A stretch of 64,000 nucleotides of DNA from Konateibacter massiliensis (GCF_900184995.1 NZ_LT860099.1:2013931-2077930); one strand, 5' to 3'; shown: positions 1-9,312, numbered from the stretch's first letter. Translations and numbers: made by a program. Notes: generated by a model not told the origin, from the sequence alone.

Positions 1-178
1 TCAGCGTGTTTTTCGTGCTTCCCTCGAAGCCCTCCAAAACCTCTTGAAAAATAACATAGTGCTTGTCATTTCTCTTGTAGTATTCTCCCACCGTGATAAT
101 TTCCACCGGTTCTCTGCTCTCCGGATCTATGCTGTCAAATTGAAGCCCGGTTATACTTAGTATTACTTCTTTTGTCAT
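1..178 (-). CDS. DUF1934 family protein, N-terminal part (cut by window edge)
   Basis: Only the first 59 codons are inside the window; the gene runs off the left edge. The start ATG at 178 is preceded by a GGAGGA ribosome site. The protein begins MTKEVILSITGLQ, followed by an acidic stretch and a strand-rich segment containing EIITVGEYYKRNDKHYVIF. This is the usual opening of the DUF1934 (YwiB-like) small beta-barrel proteins, whose role is not settled. It is transcribed in the same direction as murI 42 bp upstream and may be the last gene of the ispE-gntR-spoIIR-murI group. Family assignment is from the N-terminus only. Confidence 0.7.
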   Translation of the reverse strand, partial: MTKEVILSITGLQFDSIDPESREPVEIITVGEYYKRNDKHYVIFQEVLEGFEGSTKNTL

Positions 179-220
179 TTGTTTCCTCCGTTGTATATCA
201 CATTTTCGACCGGCAAAACT

Positions 221-1069
221 CTAAAACTCCTCAATATTAATCAGCTTTGTCGTTGAAATATCATAAGGCAGAATAGAATTGGCAATCTGTTTAAATTTGT
301 CCGAGCCGTCACTGACGTAAAATTCATATCGCGTGCCGTCATTATTCTTATGGTTGGTACAGATTAAATTCTTCTGTTCCAAGAGCTGCTTAAGCTCAAG
401 CGCCGTCTCATAGGCGGGATTTACCAATGTGATGCCGTCTCCGGCTATTTTTCCTACCGTGGAGCGCAAAAGCGGATAATGGGTGCAGCCAAGAATAAGC
501 GTGTCAATTCCGGATTCCTTTAGCTCACCTAAGTATCTTCGTGCCACTTCATCCGTCACGCTGTCCTTAATCCAGTTTTCTTCCACAAGCGGAACAAATA
601 GGGGACATGCCTTTCCTATAACAGTCAGCTCAGAATTTTTTTTATGTATGTACGTGGAATAAATTCCGCTGTTAATCGTAGCTTCGGTTCCGATTACACC
701 TATTTTTCCGTTGTTCGTTGTCTCGACTGCCACCTTAGCTCCTGCTTTTATCACACCGATAATCGGAATATCAAGTTCTGCTTCCACCGTGTCCAACGCA
801 TATGCACTCGCGGTATTACATGCCACAACAATCGCCTTCACCTGCTTTGTCTTCAGAAAACGGATAATCTGTCTGGAGTACCGGATGATTGTATCCTTCG
901 ACTTGCTTCCATAGGGAACTCTTGCCGTGTCTCCAAAATACACGATACGCTCATTCGGCATCTGGCGCATAATCTCTTTTGCCACCGTCAAACCGCCGAC
1001 GCCGGAATCAAACACCCCGATTGGTGCATCATTTGTCTCTTCCTCTATTTTATGAATGATTGAACTCAT
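221..1069 (-). CDS. murI: glutamate racemase
   Basis: Interconverts L- and D-glutamate to supply D-Glu for peptidoglycan; cytosolic. The 282-residue length fits the family. The N-terminus carries the DSGVGGLTV motif with the catalytic-region Asp and Ser, VVACNTASA holds the first catalytic Cys near residue 87, and LGCTHYPLL holds the second near residue 200. An in-frame TTG at 1087 would add six residues, but GGAGG lies 5 bp before the ATG at 1069, so 1069 is taken as the start. It follows spoIIR by 29 bp on the same strand, suggesting co-transcription. Confidence 0.95.
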   Translation of the reverse strand: MSSIIHKIEEETNDAPIGVFDSGVGGLTVAKEIMRQMPNERIVYFGDTARVPYGSKSKDTIIRYSRQIIRFLKTKQVKAIVVACNTASAYALDTVEAELDIPIIGVIKAGAKVAVETTNNGKIGVIGTEATINSGIYSTYIHKKNSELTVIGKACPLFVPLVEENWIKDSVTDEVARRYLGELKESGIDTLILGCTHYPLLRSTVGKIAGDGITLVNPAYETALELKQLLEQKNLICTNHKNNDGTRYEFYVSDGSDKFKQIANSILPYDISTTKLINIEEF

Positions 1070-1098
1070 TACTTCCTCCGCTGTCAATTTATACCTGA

Positions 1099-1740
1099 CT
1101 AATTATTTAAAAATTTTAAATATTTAAATGAAACTTTTGTGTTGCTGCCCGACAAAAGCATTTTATACTCTTCGGGTGTAAGCATGCCTTCCAAAGTCTC
1201 TTTTACCTCATCATTTACCACCGCGTAGGTACCTTGCACAAAACAAAGGTTAGGGTACATGACACACCACCAGTTTCTGCCCTCTGCCTTGCCAAGCTTA
1301 ATTCGCAAAGCATCATAATAGCCCGCCGGAAAAATGAGGCTGCCGTATTCCTTAATTGGAAAATAACAGTTTTCAAATTCCGCACTTACAGTATATTCAT
1401 AGCCTTCTCGTTTCACAACCTCCGCGGCAAACTTTTCGATCTGATCCAGATTATTTTCCAGGACTGTACGGGTTGTCTCCAAATCCTCAGTTCCTGTCAA
1501 AAGAGTCTGCATATATTGCAAGGTCTCATTTTTTACCGTCAGCTTAAGCTGCTGCGCCTCGTCCGTGTCATTGTCCGCAATGACATGAAAGCGGATAATT
1601 TTATGTGCCAGTGAGCTTTGCAGCTCATCCTGTTTTTCTGCCTCTTCATATCCTGCTTTGCTTATGTACACTTGCCCCATTGCGCCTATTCCTATAACTG
1701 CTATTGCGAAAATAGCAATCCATTTTTTTATACGTTTCAT
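1099..1740 (-). CDS. spoIIR: stage II sporulation protein R
   Basis: Forespore-made signalling protein that activates the SpoIIGA protease, leading to pro-sigma-E processing in the mother cell (known for the family). The 213 residues begin with a basic stretch and one hydrophobic segment (about residues 6-24), fitting an uncleaved or cleaved signal. The family hallmark IRFHVIADNDTDEAQQLKL follows near residue 48. The C-terminal half has WWCVMYPNLCFV, also typical. Reading could begin at TTG 1758, but GGGAGG stands 10 bp before ATG 1740, which puts the hydrophobic segment at the right place. It marks the host as an endospore former. Confidence 0.92.
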   Translation of the reverse strand: MKRIKKWIAIFAIAVIGIGAMGQVYISKAGYEEAEKQDELQSSLAHKIIRFHVIADNDTDEAQQLKLTVKNETLQYMQTLLTGTEDLETTRTVLENNLDQIEKFAAEVVKREGYEYTVSAEFENCYFPIKEYGSLIFPAGYYDALRIKLGKAEGRNWWCVMYPNLCFVQGTYAVVNDEVKETLEGMLTPEEYKMLLSGSNTKVSFKYLKFLNN

Positions 1741-1795
1741 TTCTGCAATACCTCCCAATCTAATATACCGGAAGTATTGACAGAGTTTTTAAAAC

Positions 1796-2470
1796 TTATT
1801 CGTTGCTTTTAATACTTATGATAACCGCCATTTCCTGATTGTCAATATGGTTGCATATTGTGGTGGTTGCTCTTTCCTTGTCTTTGTTCTTCAGGCAGTC
1901 AATTAAAGCTTCATGCTCTTCCACAAGTCTCTTGTGGCTGCTGTAGTCCTTGATATACTCGATTCTATAACGATACATCTGCTCTCTCAGGTTATTCAGG
2001 ATGAGAATCAGTCTTTCATTTCCCGTTGCATTATAAATAACATCATGGAAATTCACATCTGCTTCTGCAATTGTAGTCAATTCCTTGGAAACAATGGCAG
2101 ATTTGAATTTTTCCAGAGACACTTCCAACTCATCTATCACCTCGTCCGAAACCTTGTCACAGGCAATCTGCATAGCAAGCTCCTCTAACGCTCTTCTGAC
2201 TTCCAGCGTATCACGCAGACTTTTCTCTGAGATTTTAGCTACCTCTGCACCTTTTCTCGGCACCATTGTAACCAATCCCTCCAATTCGAGCTTACGGATT
2301 GCTTCTCTGATTGGCGTTCTGCTTACTCCGAGTCTCTGTGCCAGCTGGATTTCCATAAGGCGCTCTCCCGGAAGCAGCTCTCCCTTTAAAATAGCCTGTC
2401 TCAATGTATTAAATACCACATCTCTGAGTGGAAGATATTCGTTTATATTTACCTTTAATGTATCATTCAT
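1796..2470 (-). CDS. GntR family transcriptional regulator with FCD domain
   Basis: DNA-binding regulator of 224 residues. Residues about 12-78 form the winged helix of the GntR family (LAQRLGVSRTPIREAIRKLELEGLVTMVPRKGAEV). The remainder is an all-helical FCD ligand domain (LRDTLEVRRALEELA, then FHDVIYNATGNERLILILNNLREQ) with the His residues that usually coordinate a metal. The ligand is not predictable. The ribosome site AGGAGG is made by the last two Arg codons of ispE (AGG AGG TAA), so translation is probably coupled. Its place between ispE and spoIIR gives no clue to its targets. Confidence 0.88.
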   Translation of the reverse strand: MNDTLKVNINEYLPLRDVVFNTLRQAILKGELLPGERLMEIQLAQRLGVSRTPIREAIRKLELEGLVTMVPRKGAEVAKISEKSLRDTLEVRRALEELAMQIACDKVSDEVIDELEVSLEKFKSAIVSKELTTIAEADVNFHDVIYNATGNERLILILNNLREQMYRYRIEYIKDYSSHKRLVEEHEALIDCLKNKDKERATTTICNHIDNQEMAVIISIKSNE

Positions 2471-2475
2471 TTCCC

Positions 2476-3348
2476 TTACCTCCTGTTGTTGAATACGTTT
2501 GTCAAAAATGTTTGTTTGATCTGTCTGTTTGATTTTAATAATCCGTATGCCTTACGTGCTTTTTTATAATCATTAAAAATCCCAAACACGGTAGGTCCGC
2601 TTCCGCTCATCATAGCGTTTAAAGCACCATTGTCCCTCATAAACTGCTTGATTTCTTCTATGATGGGATATTCCGTTATGGTCACGTCCTCCAAAACGTT
2701 GCCCATCCTCTCAAGTACACCGTTTAAATCATTTTCCTCGATTGCCTGCACCATCCCATCGATATCCGGGTGCACTTTAATCTCATCTGCTTTCAAATTG
2801 CCGTATACAAACTTCGTAGAAACGCTGATACCCGGCTTTGCGATGAGTATATGACATTTTGGAAAAGGTTTTAAGGGGGTTAATTCCTCTCCGATTCCTT
2901 CTGCAAGCGCCGTCCCTCGCATAATGCAGTAGGGAACATCGGCACCGATTACCACAGAGCGTTCCATAAGCTGCTTTTTGCTTAATCCGAGCTTAAACAG
3001 CTTATTCACTCCCATTAAGGTTGCCGCGGCATCAGTGCTTCCGCCCGCCATTCCCGCCGCCACCGGAATATATTTCTCAAGATTAATGCTGACTCCCTGC
3101 TCGATATGAAATTCATCCAACAAAAGCTTCGCAGCCTTGTAGACCAGATTATTTTCATTGTTCGGCAAATAATATAGGTTTGTCTTTACCTTGATATCCT
3201 TCTCCTTTATTTTCTTAATGGAGATTTTATCATACAGGTTTATTGTCTGCATAATCATCCGTACTTCATGATAGCCGTCCTCCCGCTTTCGAACGACGTC
3301 AAGCCCCAGATTAATTTTGGCAAGTGCTTTTAGCTTTATTTGATCCAT
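2476..3348 (-). CDS. ispE: 4-diphosphocytidyl-2-C-methyl-D-erythritol kinase
   Basis: ATP-dependent kinase of the non-mevalonate (MEP) isoprenoid pathway. The 290 residues have the GHMP-kinase layout: AKINLGLDVVRKREDGYHEV at the N-terminus (conserved Lys/Asn and DGYH), the ATP-binding loop PVAAGMAGGSTDAAA near residue 100, and the C-terminal MSGSGPTVFGIF glycine-rich motif. ATG 3348 is preceded by GGAGG with 6 bp spacing. A longer reading from 3375 would place that ribosome site inside the gene and is rejected. It is the first gene of the minus-strand group ending in murI. Confidence 0.95.
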   Translation of the reverse strand: MDQIKLKALAKINLGLDVVRKREDGYHEVRMIMQTINLYDKISIKKIKEKDIKVKTNLYYLPNNENNLVYKAAKLLLDEFHIEQGVSINLEKYIPVAAGMAGGSTDAAATLMGVNKLFKLGLSKKQLMERSVVIGADVPYCIMRGTALAEGIGEELTPLKPFPKCHILIAKPGISVSTKFVYGNLKADEIKVHPDIDGMVQAIEENDLNGVLERMGNVLEDVTITEYPIIEEIKQFMRDNGALNAMMSGSGPTVFGIFNDYKKARKAYGLLKSNRQIKQTFLTNVFNNRR

Positions 3349-3451
3349 TGCTCTCCTCCAAATGCCCCATGACACTTTTATATTGTATTATGTATACATT
3401 ATAAACACATTTTCTGTAAAATGCAATGTCTATTAAAAACTAATTCCATGC

Positions 3452-3503
3452 AAAAAAGTACTGATTTTTATTGAGAATCTATTTCTCTGAAAAATCAGTA
3501 CTT
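3452..3503 (-). terminator. intrinsic terminator of the cupin gene
   Basis: A 14-bp perfect inverted repeat (AAGTACTGATTTTT and its complement, 3456-3469 and 3490-3503) has an inner GAGAA/TTCTC pairing. On the minus strand it is followed by six T residues. It lies just after the stop codon of the cupin gene at 3539. Confidence 0.75.
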
Positions 3504-3538
3504 GATCGTTATGATAAATTAAGATAAGTCGGCAGCGG

Positions 3539-4069
3539 TTATTCGTTTTTTTCTCTTGTAAGCTTTCGAATTTCTTTTTCATATTGTGGGTATTGTTTTA
3601 ACAAATCATCTCTTTCAAACAATTCAAAATCTCGGTAATCAAAGCCCGGTGACACCATACAGCCCACCAAAGCAAATCCTTGCTTATTCATAGCTGAACC
3701 AAATATATAATCCTTTGGAACTAATACCTGAGGTGTTTCTCCCTTTTCCACGTCAAGTCCAAGCTCTTTTGTGATAAGTTCTCCCTTGGGGGTTATCATA
3801 TATATGGTTAAAGAAGAACCTGCATGATAGTACCACATTTCATCTGACTTTAGTCTGTGAAAATTAGAGACTTCACCATCTCTAAGAAGAAAATAAATAC
3901 TTGTCCATAGTTTTCGTACTTCCTGTCCCTCAAGATTATTTTCGCTCACGGGAATATTCTCGGATGAAGCCTCAATTTCTTTATAAAAGCCACCTTCTTG
4001 ATGCGGAAGCATATTTAACTTTTGAACAAAATAATCTGCTGTATATATTTGCTTTTCCATGATATTCAT
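3539..4069 (-). CDS. cupin superfamily protein, DUF985 type
   Basis: A single-domain protein of 176 residues that matches the DUF985 cupins (YML079w-like). Visible family motifs are the opening LNMLPHQEGGFYKEI, the central FHRLKSDEMWYYHAG with the barrel His/Glu residues, and the late FALVGCMVSPGFDYRDFEL. The function of the family is not established; sugar or nucleotide-sugar binding has been suggested for relatives. The first ATG has AAGGAG 10 bp upstream, a better fit than the Met at codon 4. It stands alone, with its own terminator and a gap on the 5' side of about 190 bp to ispE only on its 3' side. Confidence 0.8.
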   Translation of the reverse strand: MNIMEKQIYTADYFVQKLNMLPHQEGGFYKEIEASSENIPVSENNLEGQEVRKLWTSIYFLLRDGEVSNFHRLKSDEMWYYHAGSSLTIYMITPKGELITKELGLDVEKGETPQVLVPKDYIFGSAMNKQGFALVGCMVSPGFDYRDFELFERDDLLKQYPQYEKEIRKLTREKNE

Positions 4070-4105
4070 ATTATCACTACTCCTTTTTTTATTATCTTTA
4101 AAAAA

Positions 4106-4864
4106 TTATATCCCTATCTCTCGCATCTTCTCCCCAATCTTTTTCATTCTTTCCTCCACATCCCTTCCGCTATACGGAGGCAGTTTCATTTCCGTCACAA
4201 TTTTCCCGTCGCACATAAACAAAACACGCTGTGTTTGTGCCGCTATCTTTGCATCATGGGTTACGAGCATAACCGCCGTACCTTCCGAATTGATTTGGGA
4301 AAATATATCCATAATCTCCTGCGCAGATTTTGAGTTAAGCGCGCCCGTTGGCTCGTCGCCGAAGATGATTTTAGGGCTGTTCATCAGTGCCCGGCAAATC
4401 CCCGCACGCTGAAGCTGTCCTCCTGAAACCTGCGTAATTTCACGTTTTTCAAGCTCCGCGATACCGACTCTTTTCATAAGTACTCTTGCTTTTTCAGTGA
4501 TTTCTGCGGCATTTTTTCGATTGCTTCGCATGGACAAAAGAATAATATTGTCAAGGATATTCAGGTTTTTCAGCAAAGTGGGCTGCTGGAAAACAAAACC
4601 CATTTTAGTCTTACGCATATCAGAACGCTCATTTTCTCCTAACTTTGCCAAGTCCTTGCCGTCAAAAAGGACGCTTCCGCCGTCAACGTCTTCCATTCCG
4701 CTTAGGGCGAACAGCAGCGTTGATTTTCCTGAACCGGAGGGTCCCATAACCGAGACGAACTCTCCCTCACTTATTTTAACACAAACTTCGTCAAGAACCT
4801 TGCACTTTTCATCGCCTTCGCCGAAAAATTTTACTATATTTTCACCGGTAATGATTTTTTTCAT
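4106..4864 (-). CDS. ABC transporter ATP-binding protein (MacB/LolD type)
   Basis: Cytosolic ATPase of 252 residues that energises the FtsX-type permease encoded immediately upstream (4868-7186, 3 bp apart). Walker A is GPSGSGKST near residue 40. The Q-loop is FVFQQPTLLKN. The signature is SGGQLQRAGICRALMNSP, which is slightly unusual because the common RVAIARAL is replaced by RAGICRAL. Walker B is IIFGDEPTGALNS and the H-loop is VTHDAKIA. The ATG at 4864 has AAGGAG 6 bp upstream. Substrate unknown. As last gene of a TetR-MFS-permease-ATPase run, it is probably induced with them, perhaps by a toxic compound. Confidence 0.9.
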   Translation of the reverse strand: MKKIITGENIVKFFGEGDEKCKVLDEVCVKISEGEFVSVMGPSGSGKSTLLFALSGMEDVDGGSVLFDGKDLAKLGENERSDMRKTKMGFVFQQPTLLKNLNILDNIILLSMRSNRKNAAEITEKARVLMKRVGIAELEKREITQVSGGQLQRAGICRALMNSPKIIFGDEPTGALNSKSAQEIMDIFSQINSEGTAVMLVTHDAKIAAQTQRVLFMCDGKIVTEMKLPPYSGRDVEERMKKIGEKMREIGI

Positions 4865-4867
4865 AAG

Positions 4868-7186
4868 CTACTCCTTTATATTTTCCCATATTTTTATCTG
4901 CTCTACATCAGATGTACCGGTAATTGCCGCAATAAGCACCGCACATACCATCATCAGCGGACAAAGCAGGTACGCTGAAAGAGGATTTACGGTAAACTGA
5001 AAGGAGGCGGCTCCAAACGAGGAGATAACCATACCCGCAAGCACCTCTCCAAGAGTGTTTGCCAGAAGTGTACCGGCGATAATCCCTACAAGCAAAACGG
5101 ATATGGAACGGGAAGCATACTGTACTCTGATATCCGAGCTTGTAAAACCCAAGGCTTTCATTACGGCAATGGAATACCGGTCCTTTGCCACCAGCATTTT
5201 TATAAACAGCAATGTAATAAGAATCGTTATAATGAGCGCTGCCACAGTTGCTCCATAGGATGCCTTCTTTATGGAGTTTATCGTAGAACCGAATGTCTGC
5301 CAAATAAAGCCTTCCACCCCCGTAACCTTTGCAAATTCAAAGCTCTGCCCATATTCCGAAACCTTTTCGTTTATATAAGACGGCTCCAAAAGCTGTGCAC
5401 ACACAATGCACCACATAATGTCTGCCGAATTATCGGCAAAAACAGCCTTTGCAGTTTTGCCTCCGTTGGTGATGTCGGAGTAGATGCCGCATACCGTAAG
5501 CTGCCTTTCCTTCCCTTCGATTACAAGCGTAATGGCATCACCTATCTTTTTTCCCAGTTCATCGGCATTTATCATCGAAAGCGCAATTTCATTCTCTGCA
5601 ATAGGCGCTCTGCCCTCGGCATATTTTATCGGGAACAAAGAATGGTCGCCAAGTTCAATTTTTATATTTTCTTCCAAGCCCTCCTGCGTCTTTGCTTGAA
5701 AGCTTTTTGTTGTAAATACGGCGTATTTTAAAATATCACTGTCACTTTCCATAACCCTTGCAATCTCAGCCGCTTTTTGGGGAATATCATCCGTCTGCTG
5801 TATGTCAAGGCGCATATCATAGCTTCCTATTCCCATATATAGGATGAAATCCTTTGAGGAAATGGTATTGTATAAATTTTGCGGAACAATAATGATAAAG
5901 GCTGAAAGCACAAGAACTGCAAGCATTGTGGCATACAACCTTTTTCTCGTCAGTACGTCTTGGATGCCAAGAAAAATATTGGTGTCAAACAACCTGTTTT
6001 TACTCAGACAAAAATTCCTCTTGCCTCCCTGCTCCTCCTGAACAACTCCAAAACGCATTGCCTGCGCGGCGGATATTTTTCGGAAACGTTTCAGCACTCT
6101 GCCCACATAGGCAAGAATCGCCGCAAATACCAACAGAACACCCATTATCCCAACCAATAAGGCCAAAAGAGAATTTCCGCTTTCTCCCATATAAAGCCGT
6201 ATGTTTTCCAGAAGCATCCCTCGAAACAGAAACGAGAGCGCAAAGCCGCTTAGACAGCCTGCCAAGGAAATTGCTGCATATTTTGCAAAATAGAGCTTTT
6301 TTATATGGGAAAGACTCAGCCCTATTGCCTTCATAATTCCTATCTCCCGATAATCCTCTTCAATTTTTGCCATAAGCGTAAAGCGGATGCACATAAATGC
6401 CATTGCAACCACAAGTATGCTTACCAGAAGTATCACTGCAATCATCAGCCCGTCAGAGATTGCATTAATGGTTTTAAAAAGCGGATAGGTAATTGTCGGA
6501 CCGTTTGCTTCAAGTCCGGCGGCGGTATAGGCGGTTTGGAAGGCATCAAGTTCAGACAGTTCCTTTAACCTAAACTCAATGAGATACTCTATGCTTCCCA
6601 AAGCTTTGATTTTTGTGTAATCATTTTCGCTGACAAGAAATCTTTTTGAGGAAGCCAGCAGGGAATTCATTTGGGAATCCCGCAAAAATCCGGCAATGAC
6701 AAATTCCTGTTCTCCTACTGACACTTTGCCGCCTACCTTGGCAATGCCGTCCTTCCTATAGCTTACAGGTACATAAATTTCCCCGTCGGACACCTGAATC
6801 ACCTTTCCGTCCAAATCAAGGAGATAATCGAAGGTTTCGCTTTGAATACAAAATCCGTTGTCCTGAACGCTGTCTGCAAGCGTGGTTTGGTCAAGCACAA
6901 TACGGGCACCGTCCACATTCAGAAATTCCAACACCTGAAATTCGTCCACGTCGGGATTTTCCTGTGCAAAAGCCTCAAGCCGTCCAAAATCAATCGCACC
7001 GGAGTGCATCTGCATAAAATGCGGTGTTTCGGCTTTTGTCATCAATGTATCTATGGCACCAAAGAGATTTACAACAAGCACTGCCGCAAGCGATACAAGC
7101 ATAGCGGCGGCGGCAATAAACAAAGTTATGGTCAGCGTGATAAGCCTGCTTTTCGAAATATCATTGCGAATGATTCTGTAATACAT
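4868..7186 (-). CDS. FtsX-like ABC transporter permease
   Basis: Large membrane protein of 772 residues. It has one hydrophobic segment near residues 18-42, a long extracytoplasmic domain (about 45-240), three segments around 245-380, a second extracytoplasmic region (about 430-620) and three more segments at the C-terminus. This is two FtsX modules, as in MacB/LolCE-type permeases of Firmicutes. EEDYREIGIMKAIGLSLSHIKKLYFAKY and DRYSIAVMKALGFTSSDIRVQYASR are the paired cytoplasmic coupling loops that contact the ATPase. The frame can be read from a TTG at 7198, but the ATG at 7186 follows the GAGGTGG that overlaps the MFS stop and is preferred. Confidence 0.88.
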   Translation of the reverse strand: MYYRIIRNDISKSRLITLTITLFIAAAAMLVSLAAVLVVNLFGAIDTLMTKAETPHFMQMHSGAIDFGRLEAFAQENPDVDEFQVLEFLNVDGARIVLDQTTLADSVQDNGFCIQSETFDYLLDLDGKVIQVSDGEIYVPVSYRKDGIAKVGGKVSVGEQEFVIAGFLRDSQMNSLLASSKRFLVSENDYTKIKALGSIEYLIEFRLKELSELDAFQTAYTAAGLEANGPTITYPLFKTINAISDGLMIAVILLVSILVVAMAFMCIRFTLMAKIEEDYREIGIMKAIGLSLSHIKKLYFAKYAAISLAGCLSGFALSFLFRGMLLENIRLYMGESGNSLLALLVGIMGVLLVFAAILAYVGRVLKRFRKISAAQAMRFGVVQEEQGGKRNFCLSKNRLFDTNIFLGIQDVLTRKRLYATMLAVLVLSAFIIIVPQNLYNTISSKDFILYMGIGSYDMRLDIQQTDDIPQKAAEIARVMESDSDILKYAVFTTKSFQAKTQEGLEENIKIELGDHSLFPIKYAEGRAPIAENEIALSMINADELGKKIGDAITLVIEGKERQLTVCGIYSDITNGGKTAKAVFADNSADIMWCIVCAQLLEPSYINEKVSEYGQSFEFAKVTGVEGFIWQTFGSTINSIKKASYGATVAALIITILITLLFIKMLVAKDRYSIAVMKALGFTSSDIRVQYASRSISVLLVGIIAGTLLANTLGEVLAGMVISSFGAASFQFTVNPLSAYLLCPLMMVCAVLIAAITGTSDVEQIKIWENIKE

Positions 7187-7194
7187 AAACCACC

Positions 7195-8469
7195 TCAACT
7201 TTCAAGATTTTTAACTGATTTTATATGATAAAGAATTACTGCTGCCACACATAACATTACTCCGGCAATCATAATAAGAAAGCCGGTGCCCCGCCCGCTT
7301 CCCGTACCGGTAATTTTTCCTACGGTGGAAGCAAGGCTTCCGTTATCCAGAAGCAAAGGAGTGAATATATAATCTGCAAGTACACCTGAAACCGCATATG
7401 CGGCAACATATCCGAGCTGGGAAATCACACCGATCAGCCCCCATGCTCTGCCTTGAAGTTCGTTTTCAATATTCGTGCGGATAAGAAAATCCATGCTTGT
7501 ATTTGCAAAGGGAAGCATTGCAAAAAACAAAAATCCTGAAACGCCGATCAATACCGTACTTTCACGCAGCCCAAACACCGCCATAAATATTCCCGCACAG
7601 AAAAGGGAAAGAGAAAGTATTTTCACATAGCCTTTTTTAATCGAAAGAATTCCTATGATTACACTTGTCACCAGCATACCGGAAGCAGAAATTGTTTCAA
7701 CGGTTCCCAATACGGAGCTGTTGGAAAAAGAAAGTATGAGCGGCATCGAAAGTGTCTGTATAAAGCCGAGGCAAAATGTGATTGCCGATGCCATCATGAC
7801 AAGTACAAGCACACCTCTTTTTTCTGAAACGGCGCCCCATCCGTCCTTGAATTCGCGGATAAAGGATTTTGCCGCTTCAGATTTCTTTGAGGCTAGACCG
7901 CTTCGTACCACAAGAGTTGAGGCGACGGTTACAAAAAACGTACAGATATCGATTACAAGCAACAGCTTGATATCCGAAACAGCGAGTAAAAATCCCGCGA
8001 TTATAGGGGAAATCAGATACTTCGCAGAACCTGCCACTTGAACGAGTCCGCTTGCCTTTGTGTACTGCTCCTTGGTGAGCAAATCCGTAATCGTCGCCTT
8101 GTATGCAGGCTCAAGCAACGATGAGAATATGGAGCTTATGGTAACTCCTACACAAATCTGCCATAGCTGGGCTTCCCCACGAAGCATACAAATTAAAATA
8201 AATACAAGCCCTGCCCCTGAAAGGCTGTCACCAAGCACCATAAGAAGTCTGCGGTCGTATCGGTCCGCAAGCACTCCTGCCACGGCGCTCAAAAGAAGTG
8301 ACGGCATAAATGCCAGCAAGGTTACAAGTGCCATTGACGATACCCTTCCCGTCTGCTCAAACACATAGACCCCAAGTCCAAATGACGTAAGCCCGCTTCC
8401 TATTGCGGAAATAAATTCTCCTGACCACAGAAGAAGAAATTTTTGAAAGGATTTTCCTGAATTATTCAT
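7195..8469 (-). CDS. MFS transporter
   Basis: Integral membrane protein of 424 residues with about 12 hydrophobic segments. After the first helix pair comes the loop GVLADRYDRRLLMVLGD, the major-facilitator loop 2-3 motif (G-x-x-x-D-R-x-x-R-R). Relatives export drugs or siderophores. ATG 8469 has GGAGG 5 bp upstream and overlaps the end of the TetR gene by 8 bp, so translational coupling is likely. The frame stays open 32 codons further upstream inside the TetR gene, but those codons lack family character. The substrate cannot be read from the sequence. Confidence 0.88.
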   Translation of the reverse strand: MNNSGKSFQKFLLLWSGEFISAIGSGLTSFGLGVYVFEQTGRVSSMALVTLLAFMPSLLLSAVAGVLADRYDRRLLMVLGDSLSGAGLVFILICMLRGEAQLWQICVGVTISSIFSSLLEPAYKATITDLLTKEQYTKASGLVQVAGSAKYLISPIIAGFLLAVSDIKLLLVIDICTFFVTVASTLVVRSGLASKKSEAAKSFIREFKDGWGAVSEKRGVLVLVMMASAITFCLGFIQTLSMPLILSFSNSSVLGTVETISASGMLVTSVIIGILSIKKGYVKILSLSLFCAGIFMAVFGLRESTVLIGVSGFLFFAMLPFANTSMDFLIRTNIENELQGRAWGLIGVISQLGYVAAYAVSGVLADYIFTPLLLDNGSLASTVGKITGTGSGRGTGFLIMIAGVMLCVAAVILYHIKSVKNLES

Positions 8470-9109
8470 TGCCGCCTCCATTTTTACTGCCAAACATCTG
8501 CATAACGCCGGTAAGACTTCCGCTTTCCATACCAAGCAGCCTTTCCACGTTAAAGGTAAACGCACGGATACGGGTCATTCTTTCCTCTTCTGTCATTTCA
8601 ACCGTACTATCATCAAAAATTGTATTCGAATATACCACCGCCATCTCCATACACTCGTAAGGAAACGGCGTATGAAACATCCCTTGCTCTATACCCTCTT
8701 TGATTATTTCAGTAAGTATGGGGGTAAGCCTGTTGATGATTACCCTCTGTATTTTTTGATGCATAAGAGCGTTTTGGGGCTTGTGGATGTGTTCAATGAT
8801 TTCCTGACCGTTTCCCTCGCTTATATTCAATGCCATCACAACACGGACAATACGCTCATTTACCGGTATACTCTTATCCGCGGCAATGTCCTGCGCTGCG
8901 CCTAGAATACGGGCATTATACCGCTCAATCAGCGCATCCATAATATCTTCCTTAGACTTGAAATGATAATACAGCGTTCCCCTCGCAATTTTTACCTTTT
9001 CCAAAATATCATTTGTACTTGTGCCGTCAAAGCCTTTCTGACCGAACAGCTCATCTGCCGCATCAAGTATTTCATTTCTTCGTTCGTTTGCTTCTTTTAC
9101 AACTCTCAT
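8462..9109 (-). CDS. TetR/AcrR family transcriptional regulator
   Basis: Regulator of 215 residues. The N-terminal helix-turn-helix is typical: RRNEILDAADELFGQKGFDGTSTNDILEKVKIARGTLYYHFKSKEDIMDALIERY. The C-terminal ligand domain is family-specific and variable. It is the first gene of the unit TetR-MFS-permease-ATPase. A perfect 6-bp-arm palindrome lies 22 bp before the start codon, just downstream of a consensus promoter (separate entries), so it probably represses its own operon until an inducer, likely an export substrate, binds. Confidence 0.92.
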   Translation of the reverse strand: MRVVKEANERRNEILDAADELFGQKGFDGTSTNDILEKVKIARGTLYYHFKSKEDIMDALIERYNARILGAAQDIAADKSIPVNERIVRVVMALNISEGNGQEIIEHIHKPQNALMHQKIQRVIINRLTPILTEIIKEGIEQGMFHTPFPYECMEMAVVYSNTIFDDSTVEMTEEERMTRIRAFTFNVERLLGMESGSLTGVMQMFGSKNGGGNE

Positions 9110-9130
9110 GTTTACCTCTCCATTTTATAG

Positions 9131-9147
9131 ACCGACTGTCTGTCGGT
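9131..9147. promoter_or_regulatory. probable TetR operator
   Basis: ACCGAC-tgtct-GTCGGT is a perfect inverted repeat between the promoter at 9158-9186 and the ribosome site of the TetR gene. It would begin about 4 bp after the predicted transcription start, a position where a bound repressor blocks elongation or polymerase escape. Assignment to the adjacent TetR protein is inference. Confidence 0.7.
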
Positions 9148-9157
9148 TATATAATAT

Positions 9158-9186
9158 ACTATACTGCGCCGCTCTTAAACTGTCAA
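9158..9186 (-). promoter_or_regulatory. sigma-A type promoter of the TetR-MFS-ABC operon
   Basis: Minus-strand TTGACA (9186-9181), 17-bp spacer, TATAGT (9163-9158). The predicted start is near 9151, about 40 bp before the TetR ATG. Confidence 0.75.
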
Positions 9187-9237
9187 GAGCGTACCGTAAT
9201 TAAGGTTCTAAAATTTCCCAGAAAGCTTCCTAGTATA

Positions 9238-9279
9238 AAAAATATGCCGGTTCAGATGTTTTTGAACCGACATATTTTT
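9238..9279 (-). terminator. intrinsic terminator of the NmrA-like reductase gene
   Basis: The inverted repeat ATATGCCGGTTCA/TGAACCGACATAT has A/T tracts on both sides. On the minus strand the stem is followed by six T residues, 33 bp after the stop codon at 9313. Confidence 0.75.
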
Positions 9280-9312
9280 GTCCCTGCTTGAAATACAATT
9301 CTCTTAATTTAT